NCBI GenBank assembly: GCA_964483625.1 | Contig: CAZABB010000045.1 | Location: 1 to 12,665 of the forward strand | From: JAFGQU01 sp964483625 | GTDB lineage: Bacteria > Omnitrophota > Gorgyraeia > Duberdicusellales > 4484-171 | Direction of reading: 5' to 3' | Length of the DNA stretch: 12,665 nt | Shown here: piece by piece, positions 5,981 through 12,582 of the stretch | How the letters are laid out: every line of letters begins with the position of its first letter | Position numbering within the stretch: position 1 is the first letter of the stretch | Position numbers and translations under genes: made by a program | Notes under the pieces: model-generated | Told to the model about the DNA's origin: nothing | What the model saw: the letters and a program-made list of their open reading frames with translations, nothing else | Database searches by the model: none

Positions 5981-6009
5981 TTGACCGTTTTTATGGGCGG
6001 TAGTATGAT
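5981..6009 (+). promoter_or_regulatory. Promoter of the first PilZ gene
   Basis: TTGACC (5981-5986), a 17-base spacer and TATGAT (6004-6009). The predicted start at about 6016 leaves a 20-base leader carrying the Shine-Dalgarno AGGAGGA (6024-6030) before ATG 6036. Confidence 0.7.
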
Positions 6010-6035
6010 AATTTTCTATGCCCAGGAGGAAACCT

Positions 6036-6506
6036 ATGAAGTTAAAAAGACGCGGTTATGAGCGAAGGGAATCCATACGGCATCTTATCAATATTCCTTT
6101 CGAATACCAGGCTCAAGCGGCCGGCCGGTCCTCGCAGAAAAAGAAGATCAAAGGCAAATCTCACACGCTTAATTTAAGCCGCGGCGGATTCCTGTTTGCG
6201 GCCCAGGAGCCCATTCCCGAGCATTCGGTGTTGAAGGTCAATATTCCTTTTCAAAACCGAACGTATCAGGTACACGTGAAAGTGATGCATTGCAAACAGG
6301 ATCGCAAGGAAAACGCCTATCTGATAGGCGTGGAATTTCAGGATGTAAGTGACGCGTTCCGGATGAGACTTATTGAACAGATGTATCTGATTACCGAATA
6401 CTGGCAGTTACGAAAGAGGCAACTCGGTCGTGATATTTCCCTGCCGGAAGCTTCCCGGGAGTGGGTACGGCGTTATTCTCAGAAATTCCAGAAGCTTTAC
6501 TGGTAA
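6036..6506 (+). CDS. PilZ domain protein with conserved C-terminal tail (copy 1)
   Basis: This 156-residue protein is predicted to bind c-di-GMP. The PilZ signatures are R10-R11-E-S-I-R15 (RRxxxR) and N46-L-S48-R-G50-G ([D/N]xSxxG). A predicted helical tail (about 105-156) follows the beta barrel, with RLIEQMYLI and EASREWVRRYS, ending in FQKLYW. The tail is about 73% identical (38 of 52 positions) to that of the PilZ protein at 7378-7830, clearly more conserved than the barrel. ATG 6036 was preferred over 6018 because the AGGAGGA site lies between them and the earlier ATG would sit at the very 5' end of the transcript. The target of the tail is unknown. Weak dyad symmetry just after the stop (6506-6524) lacks a T tract. 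Confidence 0.9.
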   Translation: MKLKRRGYERRESIRHLINIPFEYQAQAAGRSSQKKKIKGKSHTLNLSRGGFLFAAQEPIPEHSVLKVNIPFQNRTYQVHVKVMHCKQDRKENAYLIGVEFQDVSDAFRMRLIEQMYLITEYWQLRKRQLGRDISLPEASREWVRRYSQKFQKLYW

Positions 6507-6561
6507 CGGGATTGATATTCCCGTGAAATTTGAGTTTCAGTAAGCGAAGGGATGTAGATAT

Positions 6562-6705
6562 ATGCTGTGGATAATTTTGATCCTTCTGGTGGCGATTCTG
6601 GTGAATCAGTTCCGTACCGACTTTTCCCTGCGCCGTGAATTTGAAGCGCTCCATCACGAGTTGAAAGACATCCAGGACCTGGTTGAGAAAAAAAACGGCA
6701 CGTAA
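6562..6705 (+). CDS. 47-residue single-pass membrane microprotein
   Basis: The product begins MLWIILILLVAILVNQF, a clear transmembrane segment, then a basic/acidic amphipathic helix (FSLRREFEALHHELKDIQDL) with leucines spaced for a short coiled coil, and ends VEKKNGT. GAAGGGA lies about ten bases before the ATG. It sits in the gap between the first PilZ gene and the YbhB-like gene, on the same strand. The layout (inner-membrane anchor plus short cytoplasmic coiled coil) resembles small adaptor or scaffold proteins, but no family is recognised. The membrane/coiled-coil pattern and good codon use make it more likely real than chance. Confidence 0.6.
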   Translation: MLWIILILLVAILVNQFRTDFSLRREFEALHHELKDIQDLVEKKNGT

Positions 6706-6769
6706 TCGCCGGCTCGATCCCGGCTTGCCGCGGAAAAGAGGAGTAATCGGTTTTGCGTAAGCAGGAATA

Positions 6770-7294
6770 ATGATAAAACAAAGAAGTTTTTTTATACTCT
6801 GGAGTCTCATCGGCACTTTTTTAATTGTCGGATCCGGTTACACAAAGGATACGGTGACGCATATGAAATTAAGCAGTCCTGCCTTCTTTTCTAACGGTTC
6901 TATCCCCTCCCGTTTTACCTGTCAGGGAGCCGATATCAGTCCCCGTCTGGATATCGCCGCCATCCCTCCCCGAACAGAGAGCCTCGCGCTCATCGTCGAT
7001 GATCCCGATGCGCCCATGGGAACCTGGGTTCACTGGGTGGTATTCAATATTCCGGTGGTGAACGTTATCGAAGAAGGCAGTGTCCCCGGAGTTGAGGGTA
7101 TTAATGATTTCGGCCGGCTCCATTACGGCGGGCCCTGTCCGCCGTCAGGCACACACCGGTACTTTTTTAAACTCTACGCTCTGGATACGCGGCTGGATAT
7201 TTCTCCGGGGATTGACAAGGAGGGGCTTGAAGATGCGATGCGGGGACATATCCTGGCCGAAAGTCAGCTTATCGGATTGTACTCCAAACAATAG
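6770..7294 (+). CDS. Exported YbhB/YbcL-like phosphatidylethanolamine-binding protein family member
   Basis: The 174-residue protein is a bacterial PEBP (Raf-kinase-inhibitor-like) domain. It shows the anion-binding signature DDPDAPMGTWVHWVVFNIP (77-95) and YGGPCPPSGTHRYFFKLYALD (119-139), with the conserved Asp-Pro, His and Gly-x-His blocks intact. An N-terminal hydrophobic segment (MIKQRSFFILWSLIGTFLIVGSG) precedes the domain and is a likely signal peptide, as in periplasmic YbcL, so the mature protein probably begins near residue 25. AGGA lies just before the ATG at 6770. The ligand and cellular role of bacterial members are poorly defined. It is flanked by two PilZ genes, but the downstream one has its own promoter, so a functional link is only positional. 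Confidence 0.92.
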   Translation: MIKQRSFFILWSLIGTFLIVGSGYTKDTVTHMKLSSPAFFSNGSIPSRFTCQGADISPRLDIAAIPPRTESLALIVDDPDAPMGTWVHWVVFNIPVVNVIEEGSVPGVEGINDFGRLHYGGPCPPSGTHRYFFKLYALDTRLDISPGIDKEGLEDAMRGHILAESQLIGLYSKQ

Positions 7295-7318
7295 GCGGTT
7301 TTATTTAGAAGAGCAGAC

Positions 7319-7347
7319 TTGACCTGACCTTGTTCAGATAGTATTAT
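7319..7347 (+). promoter_or_regulatory. Promoter of the second PilZ gene
   Basis: TTGACC (7319-7324), a 17-base spacer and TATTAT (7342-7347). The predicted start near 7354 lies downstream of the longest-frame ATG at 7351, so translation should begin at GTG 7378, behind AGGAGG (7362-7367). The layout mirrors that of the first PilZ gene. Confidence 0.7.
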
Positions 7348-7377
7348 TGAATGTCTATACGAGGAGGAAAAGCCCAG

Positions 7378-7830
7378 GTGAAAGATCAAAAGAAGATAGG
7401 AGAAAGACGGCGGTTCATTCGTCATCCGATGTGTTTCCCGCTTACCTATCAGGTAGTAAAGGGAGGTTCGGACGAATATCGTTCGCGGACCCGTAATATA
7501 TCCCGGGGCGGGTTGTTATTCAGCGCGCGGGAGTCGGTTGATCTTGGTTCGTTGATCGTAATCAAAATGCCGTTTCAGGATAAAGTGTACAATGTAAAGG
7601 GGAAGGTTGTTCACTGCAGTCAGAACCGGGAGGCGGAGCTGTATGATATCGGCGTATGTTTCCAAAGCTCTTCCGACGCGTTTCGGGTACGTCTTATCGA
7701 ACAGATGTATTTAATCAGCGAGTACCGTGATCTGCGTCGCATGCAGTCCGGCAGTGATATGTCTCTGGAAGAAGCTTCTCAAGAGTGGGTTGATCGTTAT
7801 TCCCGTCAGTTCCAGAAACTCTACTGGTAG
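7378..7830 (+). CDS. PilZ domain protein with conserved C-terminal tail (copy 2)
   Basis: This 150-residue paralogue of the protein at 6036-6506 should also bind c-di-GMP. R10-R11-R-F-I-R15 and N40-I-S42-R-G44-G are the two binding motifs, at matching positions near the N-terminus. The last 52 residues (99-150) repeat the RLIEQMYLI, then EASQEWVDRYS, then FQKLYW tail of copy 1. The barrel halves are much less alike. GTG at 7378 is chosen over ATG at 7351 from the positions of the AGGAGG site and the promoter; a start at 7351 would add nine residues. The two copies lie less than 1 kb apart, suggesting tandem duplication followed by divergence of the sensing domain. Confidence 0.9.
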   Translation: MKDQKKIGERRRFIRHPMCFPLTYQVVKGGSDEYRSRTRNISRGGLLFSARESVDLGSLIVIKMPFQDKVYNVKGKVVHCSQNREAELYDIGVCFQSSSDAFRVRLIEQMYLISEYRDLRRMQSGSDMSLEEASQEWVDRYSRQFQKLYW

Positions 7831-7862
7831 AGGAAATTCCCGGTTAAACCGTAACGTCTGTC

Positions 7863-8450
7863 ATGCATCAAAAGAAATCAGTACAGGAAATTTATGTGAG
7901 CACCGATATCGAAACCGACGGGCCTATCCCCGGCGAATTTTCGATGCTCTCTTTCGGTTCCGGCGCGTTTACTGCCGGCAAAGATCTTATCGCGACCTTC
8001 AGTGCCAATATCCATACCTTGGAAGGAGCCCGGCAGGATCCCGATACGATGCAATGGTGGGAAAGTAAACCTGAAGCCTGGAAAGCCGCCCGCCGTGACC
8101 TCAAAGATCCTTCGGTGGCCATGCATGAATACGCCAACTGGCTGAATCTTCTCCCGGGACGTCCGGTGTTCGTGGGATATCCGGCTTCATTTGATTTCGC
8201 GTTTATCAACTGGTATCTGATAAAGTTCGTGGGCGAAAACCCTTTTTCGTTCGTGGCGCTCGATATCAAGACATATGCTACCGCGATGCTTAAAAAACCT
8301 TTCCTGAATGTCACCAAAAGCACGATGCCCTCCCGCTGGTTTGATGAATCGAAAAAGAGCCATGTCGCCCTGGATGACGCGATCGAGCAGGGATGGCTTT
8401 TTTGTAATATGTTTAAAGAGAATACCTTTTCTTCCGCCGGCAACCGCTGA
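7863..8450 (+). CDS. DEDDh 3'-5' exonuclease (DnaQ/RNase T-like)
   Basis: The 195-residue protein has the three exonuclease motifs: ExoI STDIETDGP with D15 and E17, ExoII GYPASFDFAFIN with D111, and ExoIII SHVALDDA with H167 and D172. It is therefore of the DEDDh type and should hydrolyse DNA or RNA from the 3' end using two metal ions. The inserted block DPDTMQWWESKPEAWK recalls small stand-alone exonucleases, not replicative epsilon subunits, and no polymerase or other domain is attached. ATG 7863 lacks a clear Shine-Dalgarno. GTG 7896 has AGGAAA upstream but would remove most of the first beta strand, so the longer form is kept. It lies 32 bases after the second PilZ gene and may share its transcript. 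Confidence 0.88.
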   Translation: MHQKKSVQEIYVSTDIETDGPIPGEFSMLSFGSGAFTAGKDLIATFSANIHTLEGARQDPDTMQWWESKPEAWKAARRDLKDPSVAMHEYANWLNLLPGRPVFVGYPASFDFAFINWYLIKFVGENPFSFVALDIKTYATAMLKKPFLNVTKSTMPSRWFDESKKSHVALDDAIEQGWLFCNMFKENTFSSAGNR

Positions 8451-8456
8451 TTCTAA

Positions 8457-8484
8457 TTGACTTTCCTTGGGGCTGTGGTACAGT
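8457..8484 (+). promoter_or_regulatory. Promoter of the third PilZ gene
   Basis: TTGACT (8457-8462), a 16-base spacer and TACAGT (8479-8484). The predicted start near 8490 is about four bases before ATG 8494, so the transcript would be almost leaderless. No Shine-Dalgarno is present. Confidence 0.5.
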
Positions 8485-8493
8485 AAAAATGCT

Positions 8494-8826
8494 ATGGAGG
8501 AACGTCGTAAATTTTTACGAGTCAGTGAAAAAATCCGTATCGGTTATAAGATTAAAAAGGGCTTTTTGCGTACCGAGACACGCAGCAATGACCTCTCTCC
8601 CGGCGGTATCTGTTTTTCCGTTCCGCAGCGGTTAGGAGAAGGGGTGGTTCTGGAGATGACCCTGTATCTTTCTGACTCCGCCGGCAGTATCGAAGCGCTG
8701 GGTAAGGTTGTCTGGACCATGCCCGCTTCCGGCGAACACTATCCCTTTACTATCGGTGTCGAATTCATCGATATGTCCCCCGAAGATCAGAAAAGAATTA
8801 TGTCCCTGTTGAAAACTGGGGGATAG
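8494..8826 (+). CDS. Short PilZ domain protein
   Basis: This 110-residue protein is a PilZ barrel without the tail of the two upstream copies. R4-R5-K-F-L-R9 and D33-L-S35-P-G37-G are the c-di-GMP motifs, very near the N-terminus, and VEFIDMSPEDQKRIMSLL is the usual last strand and helix. ATG 8494 is preferred: the longer frame from TTG 8467 would begin upstream of the predicted transcript start and add a peptide overlapping the -10 box. It immediately precedes the GGDEF/HD-GYP gene, separated by about 250 bases with a separate promoter. Likely a c-di-GMP receptor whose partner is unknown. Confidence 0.9.
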   Translation: MEERRKFLRVSEKIRIGYKIKKGFLRTETRSNDLSPGGICFSVPQRLGEGVVLEMTLYLSDSAGSIEALGKVVWTMPASGEHYPFTIGVEFIDMSPEDQKRIMSLLKTGG

Positions 8827-8931
8827 TTTCTCTCCTTCTCTTATAAGAAAGGAAGGGGGGCTGGTTCTGGAAGCGTTTCCACATTTTTTCAAACATAACC
8901 AATTGCCTTTCAATGGGTTGCATTTTCGCCC

Positions 8932-8961
8932 TTGACGCTAAAGCCTGTAATATGTTACATT
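8932..8961 (+). promoter_or_regulatory. Probable promoter of the GGDEF/HD-GYP gene
   Basis: TTGACG (8932-8937), an 18-base spacer and TACATT (8956-8961). Transcription would start near 8968 at a run of G and produce a leader of roughly 108 bases before ATG 9076. Confidence 0.45.
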
Positions 8962-8967
8962 AAAATA

Positions 8968-9006
8968 GGGGGTACATGAGGGAAAAGAATTAAAAAAAGA
9001 GCCCCC
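8968..9006 (+). promoter_or_regulatory. Leader helix upstream of the attenuator-like hairpin
   Basis: GGGGG (8968-8972) can pair with CCCCC (9002-9006), with a further T-G wobble, closing a purine-rich 28-base loop. It would form at the very 5' end of the transcript and immediately precedes the terminator-like hairpin. I cannot match it to a known riboswitch class. Confidence 0.35.
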
Positions 9007-9014
9007 GTCATTTC

Positions 9015-9057
9015 AAAGGTAGCCATGGAAAGAAAGGAAAGGCTACCTTTTTGTATT
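9015..9057 (+). terminator. Terminator-like hairpin in the leader of the GGDEF/HD-GYP gene
   Basis: AAAGGTAGCC (9015-9024) pairs perfectly with GGCTACCTTT (9041-9050) around a 16-base purine loop. T-rich sequence (TTGTATTTTT) follows. It ends less than 30 bases before ATG 9076. It may be an attenuator for the downstream gene or the terminator of the PilZ transcript arriving from the left. Confidence 0.6.
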
Positions 9058-9075
9058 TTTAGGGGCGGAAGAAGT

Positions 9076-11508
9076 ATGATTTTCAGAGAACTATTAAAAC
9101 CAAAAAACCATTCATTTCCATTCGTTGATAATCCTTCCCGCTTCCTGCGTAACGGGTCGGCGCTTTACAGCAAGCTGGTCGAGATATCTCCCGACGCGAT
9201 CGTCCTTACCGATAAAAACCTGCGGGTCCGTATGGCCAACCGGCAGGCCTTGAAACTTTACGGCTATTCCTCCCTGGAGGAGGTCGAGGGCCGTCATGGC
9301 TTGCAGTTTTTCGCTCCCGCCGACCGGATTCGGGCGATTAAGAACATACAGCGCACGATACGGGACGGCCAGACGCGGGATATATCGTATCGCCTGCTGA
9401 AAAAAGACGGATCGCTGTTTATCGGTGAGATCAGTGCCACGGCAATCATGGATACTGAATCCCGGCCGCTCTTTCTGCTGGCGGTTATCCGTGATGTGAC
9501 GCAGCGTAAGAAAGCCGAGGAGCGGATCCGGCTTTCGGAAATAAAATACCGTACTCTTTTTGATTCGGCCAGCGACGCGATTTTCGTGCATGACGTGAAA
9601 ACCGGTAAGATTGTTGATGTAAACGAGAAGATGTGTGAAATGTATGGATATACGGTGGAAGAGGCAACATCATTAAACGTTGGTGATATCAGTTTGAATT
9701 TTCCGCCGTACACTCAGGATGATGCCGCGCGATGGATGAAGAAGGCGGTAAAAGAGGGGCCGCAGATTTTTGATTGGCGGGCGAAGGATCGTTGGGGGAA
9801 GCTTTTCTGGGTTGAAGTCAATTTGAAATACGTAAAAGTCGGTGAAGAAAAAAGAATTCTTGCCGTCGTACGGGATGTTACTCAGCGAAAACAGGCCAAA
9901 GAGGCGTTAAAAGAACGAGAACGGTTTTTAAATACCGTGTTTAACAGTATTCAGGACGGGATCAGTGTGCTCGATTCCGAATTGAACATTGTCCGGGTCA
10001 ATGAGGCGATGAAACGATGGTATCAGCACGCGATGCCGCTGGAGGGAAGAAAGTGTTATGAGGTGTATCACGGCCGAAACCGCCGCTGCAATATCTGCCC
10101 TACGGTACGGGCTCTGCGCAGTAAAAAACTGGAGATGAGTGAAGTCCCTCTTGTTGGGGCAAACGGCCCGGCCGGGACGCTTGAACTCTATGCCTTTCCT
10201 ATCCTGGATGAGAACGGAGAAGCCAACGGGGTCGTTGAATACGTACGTAATATTACCAAACGGAAAGAGGCCGAAGGCGAACGGGAAGTATTGACCCGGG
10301 CGCTGATGAAATCAAACAAGCGGCTTCACCGGCTGGCTCTGATTGATTCTCACACCAAGCTGTATAACCACCGGTATTTTGAGGAAGCCATGGTAAGAGA
10401 ATTCTACCGGGCCAAACGGACGCGGCATGCGCTTTCAGTGATCATGCTCGATTTGGATTACTTCAAATCGATCAACGATGTGTACGGCCATCAGTTTGGC
10501 GATCTCGTTTTGAGACAATTTTCCCGTATTTTGAAAAAGATGGTCCGTCGTTATGATTCGGCGATCCGGTTCGGCGGTGAAGAATTTATCGTCATTTCTC
10601 CCAACACCGACCGACCGGCGGGATTAAGGCTGGTGCGGAGGATTTTTGATCATGTCCATCTGGCCGATTTCGGCAATCGGAAGCTCAAGGTGAAGCTGAA
10701 GTTGAGTGCGGCGATCGCCTCTTTTCCCGATGACGGCGCGTTTGAGCCGATGGACCTGTTTAAACTGGTCGACCGGATCCTGAATAAGGTAAAAGAAGAC
10801 GGGGGAAACCGTATTTATACATCCGCTGATATCCGTAAACATAAAAAGATGAATTTTCCCGCCGACGCGGAAAAATTCAATGATATCCATTTCTTACGAG
10901 AAAAAATCGGCAAACTCAATAAACGCGCCAACCAGAGCCTGATCGAGGCGGTGTTTGCCTTTGCCAAGACGATCAAGGTCAGGGATAACTATACCGGTAC
11001 ACATACCGAAAATACCGAATATTACGTTGCCGAGATCGCCCGCGGGCTGGGCCTGCCGCAGGAGGAAATCGAATGCATCCGGCAAGGGGCTATCCTGCAT
11101 GATCTGGGTAAGATCGGTATCAGTGAGCGGATTCTTCTCAAACGTAATACACTGACCAAGAAAGAGTATGATGAAATCAAACGGCATCCGTTGATTGCCG
11201 TTGATATTATCCGGCCGATTCATTTCCTGCATGATCTTATTCCCTGCATCCTGCACCATCACGAACGCTGGGATGGGGCCGGGTACCCGCATGGACTGAA
11301 GGGAGAGGAAATCCCGGTCGGGGCGCGGATCATTGCCGTTGCCGATGTGTATCATGCGTTGATTTCCAATCGTGCCTATCGCCGCGCTTTCTCAGAGACG
11401 GAAGCGATTGATATCATTCGTAAAGGCGCCGGTACGCAGTTTGATCCTACGATTGCTGATTTATTTTTAAAAATTATCGACCGCGAAGACCACCGGGCTC
11501 ATGCGTAA
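9076..11508 (+). CDS. PAS-PAS-PAS-GGDEF-HD-GYP protein (c-di-GMP synthase/phosphodiesterase)
   Basis: This 810-residue cytoplasmic protein has three PAS domains (about 30-145, 157-272 and 284-399), each of the first two closing with RDVTQRK, then GGDEF (about 420-582) and HD-GYP (about 620-800). GGEEF (500-504) is intact and preceded by RRYD five residues upstream, a canonical inhibitory I-site. The HD-GYP half has H675-D676-LGKIGI, HHERWDGAGYP (GYP 736-738) and the ADVYHAL and FDPTIADLF blocks, so both synthesis and degradation of c-di-GMP look possible. The third PAS has C327, C338 and C341 in a CYEVYHGR...CNICP motif. No membrane segment is seen. ATG 9076, preceded by a GGGGCGGAAG stretch, was chosen; the alternative ATG at 9025 lies in the loop of the leader hairpin. 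Three PilZ receptor genes lie upstream. Confidence 0.93.
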   Translation: MIFRELLKPKNHSFPFVDNPSRFLRNGSALYSKLVEISPDAIVLTDKNLRVRMANRQALKLYGYSSLEEVEGRHGLQFFAPADRIRAIKNIQRTIRDGQTRDISYRLLKKDGSLFIGEISATAIMDTESRPLFLLAVIRDVTQRKKAEERIRLSEIKYRTLFDSASDAIFVHDVKTGKIVDVNEKMCEMYGYTVEEATSLNVGDISLNFPPYTQDDAARWMKKAVKEGPQIFDWRAKDRWGKLFWVEVNLKYVKVGEEKRILAVVRDVTQRKQAKEALKERERFLNTVFNSIQDGISVLDSELNIVRVNEAMKRWYQHAMPLEGRKCYEVYHGRNRRCNICPTVRALRSKKLEMSEVPLVGANGPAGTLELYAFPILDENGEANGVVEYVRNITKRKEAEGEREVLTRALMKSNKRLHRLALIDSHTKLYNHRYFEEAMVREFYRAKRTRHALSVIMLDLDYFKSINDVYGHQFGDLVLRQFSRILKKMVRRYDSAIRFGGEEFIVISPNTDRPAGLRLVRRIFDHVHLADFGNRKLKVKLKLSAAIASFPDDGAFEPMDLFKLVDRILNKVKEDGGNRIYTSADIRKHKKMNFPADAEKFNDIHFLREKIGKLNKRANQSLIEAVFAFAKTIKVRDNYTGTHTENTEYYVAEIARGLGLPQEEIECIRQGAILHDLGKIGISERILLKRNTLTKKEYDEIKRHPLIAVDIIRPIHFLHDLIPCILHHHERWDGAGYPHGLKGEEIPVGARIIAVADVYHALISNRAYRRAFSETEAIDIIRKGAGTQFDPTIADLFLKIIDREDHRAHA

Positions 11509-11590
11509 TATCGAAAAGAACAGCTTGCAAAGATTACCCTTTCAATTTCTGCGCGATGAGACTAAAATAATAGTGACCGGAGAAAACGAG

Positions 11591-11866
11591 ATGAATAGAA
11601 AACAGACCAATGTCGTATGGGCGGTTTTATTAGCGGTGTGTGTCGCCTGGGCAATATACGCGATCCGCTATGACTTGTTCGGTACCTGGAAGTTCTGGGG
11701 CCTGCAGGAGCCAGACAGTTTTATTTCAGGTTTAGACGCGTTATTAAGTCTTTCTTTATTGCGTGTGGTGAAGACATTCGTATTTCACTTTATGGCCTAT
11801 ATTATCCCGGTGATTCTCATCGGAGCGATATTGATTTACCGTCTGAAAGACAAACGCGCCCAATAG
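11591..11866 (+). CDS. Small two-helix membrane protein of unknown function
   Basis: The 91-residue product has two hydrophobic segments: TM1 NVVWAVLLAVCVAWAIYAI (about 7-25) and TM2 VFHFMAYIIPVILIGAILIY (about 63-82). A roughly 35-residue loop (RYDLFGTWKFWG and following) lies between them, and the protein ends in a basic tail (RLKDKRAQ). No family is recognised. ATG 11591 has GGAG about seven bases upstream. A longer frame from 11501 overlaps the end of the GGDEF/HD-GYP gene by eight bases (ATGCGTAA) and would add a 30-residue hydrophilic extension, so translational coupling from that earlier ATG is possible. A TAAAAT box at 11563-11568 may provide a separate promoter, but its -35 is poor. 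Confidence 0.7.
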   Translation: MNRKQTNVVWAVLLAVCVAWAIYAIRYDLFGTWKFWGLQEPDSFISGLDALLSLSLLRVVKTFVFHFMAYIIPVILIGAILIYRLKDKRAQ

Positions 11867-11950
11867 AGTTTTCTTTAACGTGAGATCATTGCCGAAATAG
11901 AACGATATCTGTGTACTACTCGACATAAAGTGGGGTGAAAGGGGGGATGA

Positions 11951-12181
11951 ATGTATACACTGGATAAATTAAACGTGAGCGAAGTGCGTCCTATCCGTGG
12001 GGGATTGCTGGTATACGCTAAATATGCAGACAGTGTGTATGAGTATGCATTTTTTATCCACCATGACGGGCGAGTGAAACGGCGGACCGTTTCGGGCTTC
12101 TGGGAAGATCTCCGTCCGGAAACCGCGCAAATCATTCATGGTAAACTGAGAAGGAGAAGGACGATTACGGGGCTTTCCTGA
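11951..12181 (+). CDS. Small hypothetical protein
   Basis: The 76-residue product is not recognised. It alternates short beta-prone segments (GLLVYAKYADSVYEYAFFIHH, a meander-like pattern) with a basic C-terminal helix (AQIIHGKLRRRRTITGLS). There is no signal peptide or membrane segment. A purine-rich AAAGGGGGGA stretch lies just before the ATG, and a weak promoter (TTGCCG 11889-11894, 17-base spacer, TGTACT 11912-11917) lies upstream. Being the only gene-like frame between two poorly coding stretches, it could be a genuine small protein or a fortuitous ORF; codon use resembles the neighbours. Confidence 0.5.
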   Translation: MYTLDKLNVSEVRPIRGGLLVYAKYADSVYEYAFFIHHDGRVKRRTVSGFWEDLRPETAQIIHGKLRRRRTITGLS

Positions 12182-12326
12182 TACCCGTTTCGGCTTGGTT
12201 TTAAGGTGTGTCCCGTTCGTTTTTATGTGTAACCTGCCAGAAAGAAATTCTTTTAAGCAGATTCCGTTTCTTTGCCCCGTGTTTCATTTCAAAAGACAGC
12301 TTCCGGTACGTGCAAATTGAAAAGAT

Positions 12327-12360
12327 AAAAAAAGAGGTTTTTTTCACCCTCCTTTTTTTT
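12327..12360. terminator. Possible weak bidirectional terminator
   Basis: AAAAAAAGAGG (12327-12337) can pair with CCTCCTTTTTT (12348-12358) over eleven positions with one mismatch, and T follows. The stem is A/T-dominated, so stability is doubtful, and it lies about 150 bases beyond the last ORF. Confidence 0.25.
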
Positions 12361-12507
12361 CTTATTTGGGCCTCTCCCATGGCTGCAGGCGCCCTATTCA
12401 CCTTCTTTATATACTATTGCTGCCGGTCCTTTCAAGAGAACAGCGTTATTTTTCTGTAAGCGCTTCCGGGCCCCGCGGGCATACGCTGATGATCGCAGAG
12501 AATGTTC

Positions 12508-12582
12508 GTATTGCGCCTTGCGTATCGCGTCCGGATGAAGTCTTTGGTATACGTTCTCCTGCGCAATACGCGATACGTGATA
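12508..12582. repeat. Inverted clusters of a 7-base repeat
   Basis: The left cluster reads as GTATTGC-GCCTTGC-GTATCGC. The right cluster reads, on the same strand, as AATACGC-GATACGT-GATACGT, i.e. the complementary heptamer family. A 10-base perfect inverted match (12521-12530 with 12568-12577) could form a stem. It looks like a dispersed intergenic repeat; no protein or tRNA is implied. Confidence 0.6.

Noticed and set aside
6391..6816. 141-codon and nested 94-codon antisense frames across the PilZ/YbhB gap
   Set aside because: They overlap the conserved PilZ tail and the microprotein, lack ribosome sites and show no protein-like motifs.
7892..8443. 183-codon antisense frame under the DEDDh exonuclease gene
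   Set aside because: The plus-strand frame has all exonuclease motifs; the antisense product has no recognisable domain and is a shadow of biased codon use.
8932..8990. Possible c-di-GMP-I (GEMM) riboswitch, suggested by GACGCTAAAGCCT
   Set aside because: The resemblance to the GACGCAAAGCC block is limited to that string. The flanking GEMM helices and tetraloop-receptor parts are missing, and the block overlaps the -35 box.
9112..9713. Antisense frames of 159, 139 and 62 codons under the PAS domains
   Set aside because: The plus frame encodes clear PAS domains; the antisense translations show no family features.
12201..12459. Overlapping frames on both strands (12208-12459 plus, 12201-12401 minus)
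   Set aside because: Both lack Shine-Dalgarno sites, cross homopolymer tracts and encode Phe/Lys/Arg-rich low-complexity peptides.
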